Below are positions 21,763 through 22,446 of a stretch of DNA of 22,446 bases, piece by piece. The position numbers were made by a program, and so were the translations under genes. The number at the start of each line of letters is the position of its first letter. Within the stretch, counting starts at the first letter, position 1. The stretch is from positions 1-22,446 of the forward strand of contig DAOVJB010000003.1 in assembly GCA_030673425.1 (NCBI GenBank). Direction: 5' to 3'. The DNA comes from Elusimicrobiota bacterium (GTDB lineage Bacteria; CAYTYR01; UBA6262; DAOVJB01). Below the pieces are notes generated by a model that worked only from the letters and a program-made list of their open reading frames with translations, was not told the origin of the DNA and made no database searches.

Positions 21763-22339
21763 ATTTTTTGATGAGCATGCTCAAACATGGGATAAGTCTA
21801 ACAAAAAAGAAGAGTTTACCAGGGTAAAACAGATCGTTAAAATGTTTGATATTCAAAAAGGAGAACGAATCCTTGATGTTGGATGTGGGACAGGGATTCT
21901 TTTACCATTGTTAAAGGAATCTGTTGGAAAGAATGGGAAAGTGGAAGCATTAGACTTTTCATTAAATATGCTAAAGGAAGCAAAAGAAAAATTTGGGAAC
22001 CAATTCCGTTATATTCATGCTGATGTTGAGGATATGCCTTTAGAAGATTCTTGTTTTAATAGAGTTATATGTTTTTCTTCATTTCCTCATTTTACCAACA
22101 AACAAAAGGCCATTAGTGAAATATCAAGAATTTTAATACCCGGTGGAAAACTCCTGATAGCTCATGCAGATTCCAGAGAAAAAATAAACTCTCTTCACAG
22201 AGAAATTGGAGGATCAGTAACAAATGACCGTATTCCTGATGATGAAAAAATGATTGATTTACTTCAAAAAGCAGGGTTTATCAATGTCAAAATCATGAAT
22301 TGTCAGGAATTCTATTTGGTTTCAGGAAGCAAAATATAA
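21749..22339 (+). CDS. Class I SAM-dependent methyltransferase (UbiE-like fold)
   Basis: A 196-residue methyltransferase. Motif I ILDVGCGTG (41-49) binds S-adenosylmethionine; VEALDFSLNMLKEAKEKF carries the acidic residue of motif II; YIHADVEDMPLEDSCFNRVI and RILIPGGKLLIAHA are the later motifs. It begins MNQREFFDEHAQTWDKSN, typical of small-molecule methyltransferases of the UbiE/Methyltransf_11 type. The substrate is unknown. It overlaps the permease by 14 bases and is the last gene of the uptake cassette, so it may modify a metal-binding small molecule or a metal such as arsenic; both are speculation. It is complete, stopping at 22339. Confidence 0.85.
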   Translation: MNQREFFDEHAQTWDKSNKKEEFTRVKQIVKMFDIQKGERILDVGCGTGILLPLLKESVGKNGKVEALDFSLNMLKEAKEKFGNQFRYIHADVEDMPLEDSCFNRVICFSSFPHFTNKQKAISEISRILIPGGKLLIAHADSREKINSLHREIGGSVTNDRIPDDEKMIDLLQKAGFINVKIMNCQEFYLVSGSKI

Positions 22340-22361
22340 AAAAAATAATAGATTAAGATTT

Positions 22362-22389
22362 TTGACTTTTGGGTACATAAGCACATAAT
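22362..22389 (+). promoter_or_regulatory. Possible promoter-like sequence after the methyltransferase gene
   Basis: TTGACT (22362-22367), 16 bases, CATAAT (22384-22389). It lies immediately before the terminator hairpin, so any transcript would start inside or next to that hairpin. It could serve a gene beyond the window or be chance in AT-rich DNA. Confidence 0.25.
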
Positions 22390-22397
22390 CACTAAGC

Positions 22398-22436
22398 AAA
22401 AGGCAGATTTAGTTTTGAATCTGTCTTTTATTATTT
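22398..22436 (+). terminator. Rho-independent terminator ending the uptake operon
   Basis: The stem AAAGGCAGATT (22399-22409) pairs with AATCTGTCTTT (22418-22428) over 11 positions with one G-T wobble. The loop is 8 bases, followed by TTTATTATTT. It is 60 bases after the methyltransferase stop and is the only convincing terminator on the plus strand in the window. Confidence 0.8.
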
Positions 22437-22446
22437 GACTCATTTG

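Noticed and set aside
1-22446. tRNA, rRNA, CRISPR arrays, insertion sequences or transposase genes
   Set aside because: Nothing in the gaps, all under 110 bases, resembles them, and no repeated spacer pattern or transposase-like protein was found.

Overview
The window is 22.4 kb of AT-rich bacterial DNA with every recognisable gene on the plus strand. Genes are tightly packed: many start inside the stop codon of the previous gene, and no gap reaches 300 bases. A TonB-dependent outer-membrane receptor points to a diderm (Gram-negative type) bacterium. The many iron-sulfur proteins and the group 4 [NiFe] hydrogenase point to an anaerobic, H2-metabolising life. The sequence alone does not let me assign a phylum.

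Region 1 (about 2-11514) is one long energy-conservation operon. It opens with the end of a sulfhydrogenase-type beta subunit, a flavin reductase (HydG/AsrB type) and a 16-cysteine CooF/HycB-like ferredoxin. Together these form a possible NAD(P)H or ferredoxin electron-input module. Next comes a membrane-bound hydrogenase core (NuoH-like MbhM, small subunit MbhJ, NuoC-like MbhK, large subunit MbhL), a NuoL-type antiporter-like subunit, and a full set of Mrp Na+/H+ antiporter-type subunits (MbhDE fusion, MrpB, C, D, E, F, G). It closes with a two-cluster ferredoxin (MbhN/HycF type). The inferred electron path is donor - FAD - [2Fe-2S]/[4Fe-4S] - MbhN - MbhJ - NiFe site, coupled to H+/Na+ translocation.

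Region 2 (11539-15510) holds the maturation genes: a HycI-type endopeptidase, then hypA, hypF, hypC, hypD and hypE. Two are unusual. HypA lacks its zinc-finger domain. HypF consists only of the C-terminal Kae1-like carbamoyltransferase domain. No hypB is present in the window.

Region 3 (15529-22339) looks like a nickel-responsive metal-uptake region. A nikR gene with all four nickel ligands sits behind a good sigma-70-type promoter that overlaps an inverted repeat (GTGTTAT-N13-GTAACAC), suggesting autoregulation. It is followed by a CoA-disulfide-reductase-like flavoprotein, a TonB receptor, a TroA/ZnuA-like binding protein with its ATPase and ABC-3 permease, and a class I methyltransferase. 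A hairpin terminator closes the window near 22398-22436. The simplest reading is that this cassette imports nickel for the hydrogenase encoded upstream, although its ABC transporter belongs to the zinc/manganese family.
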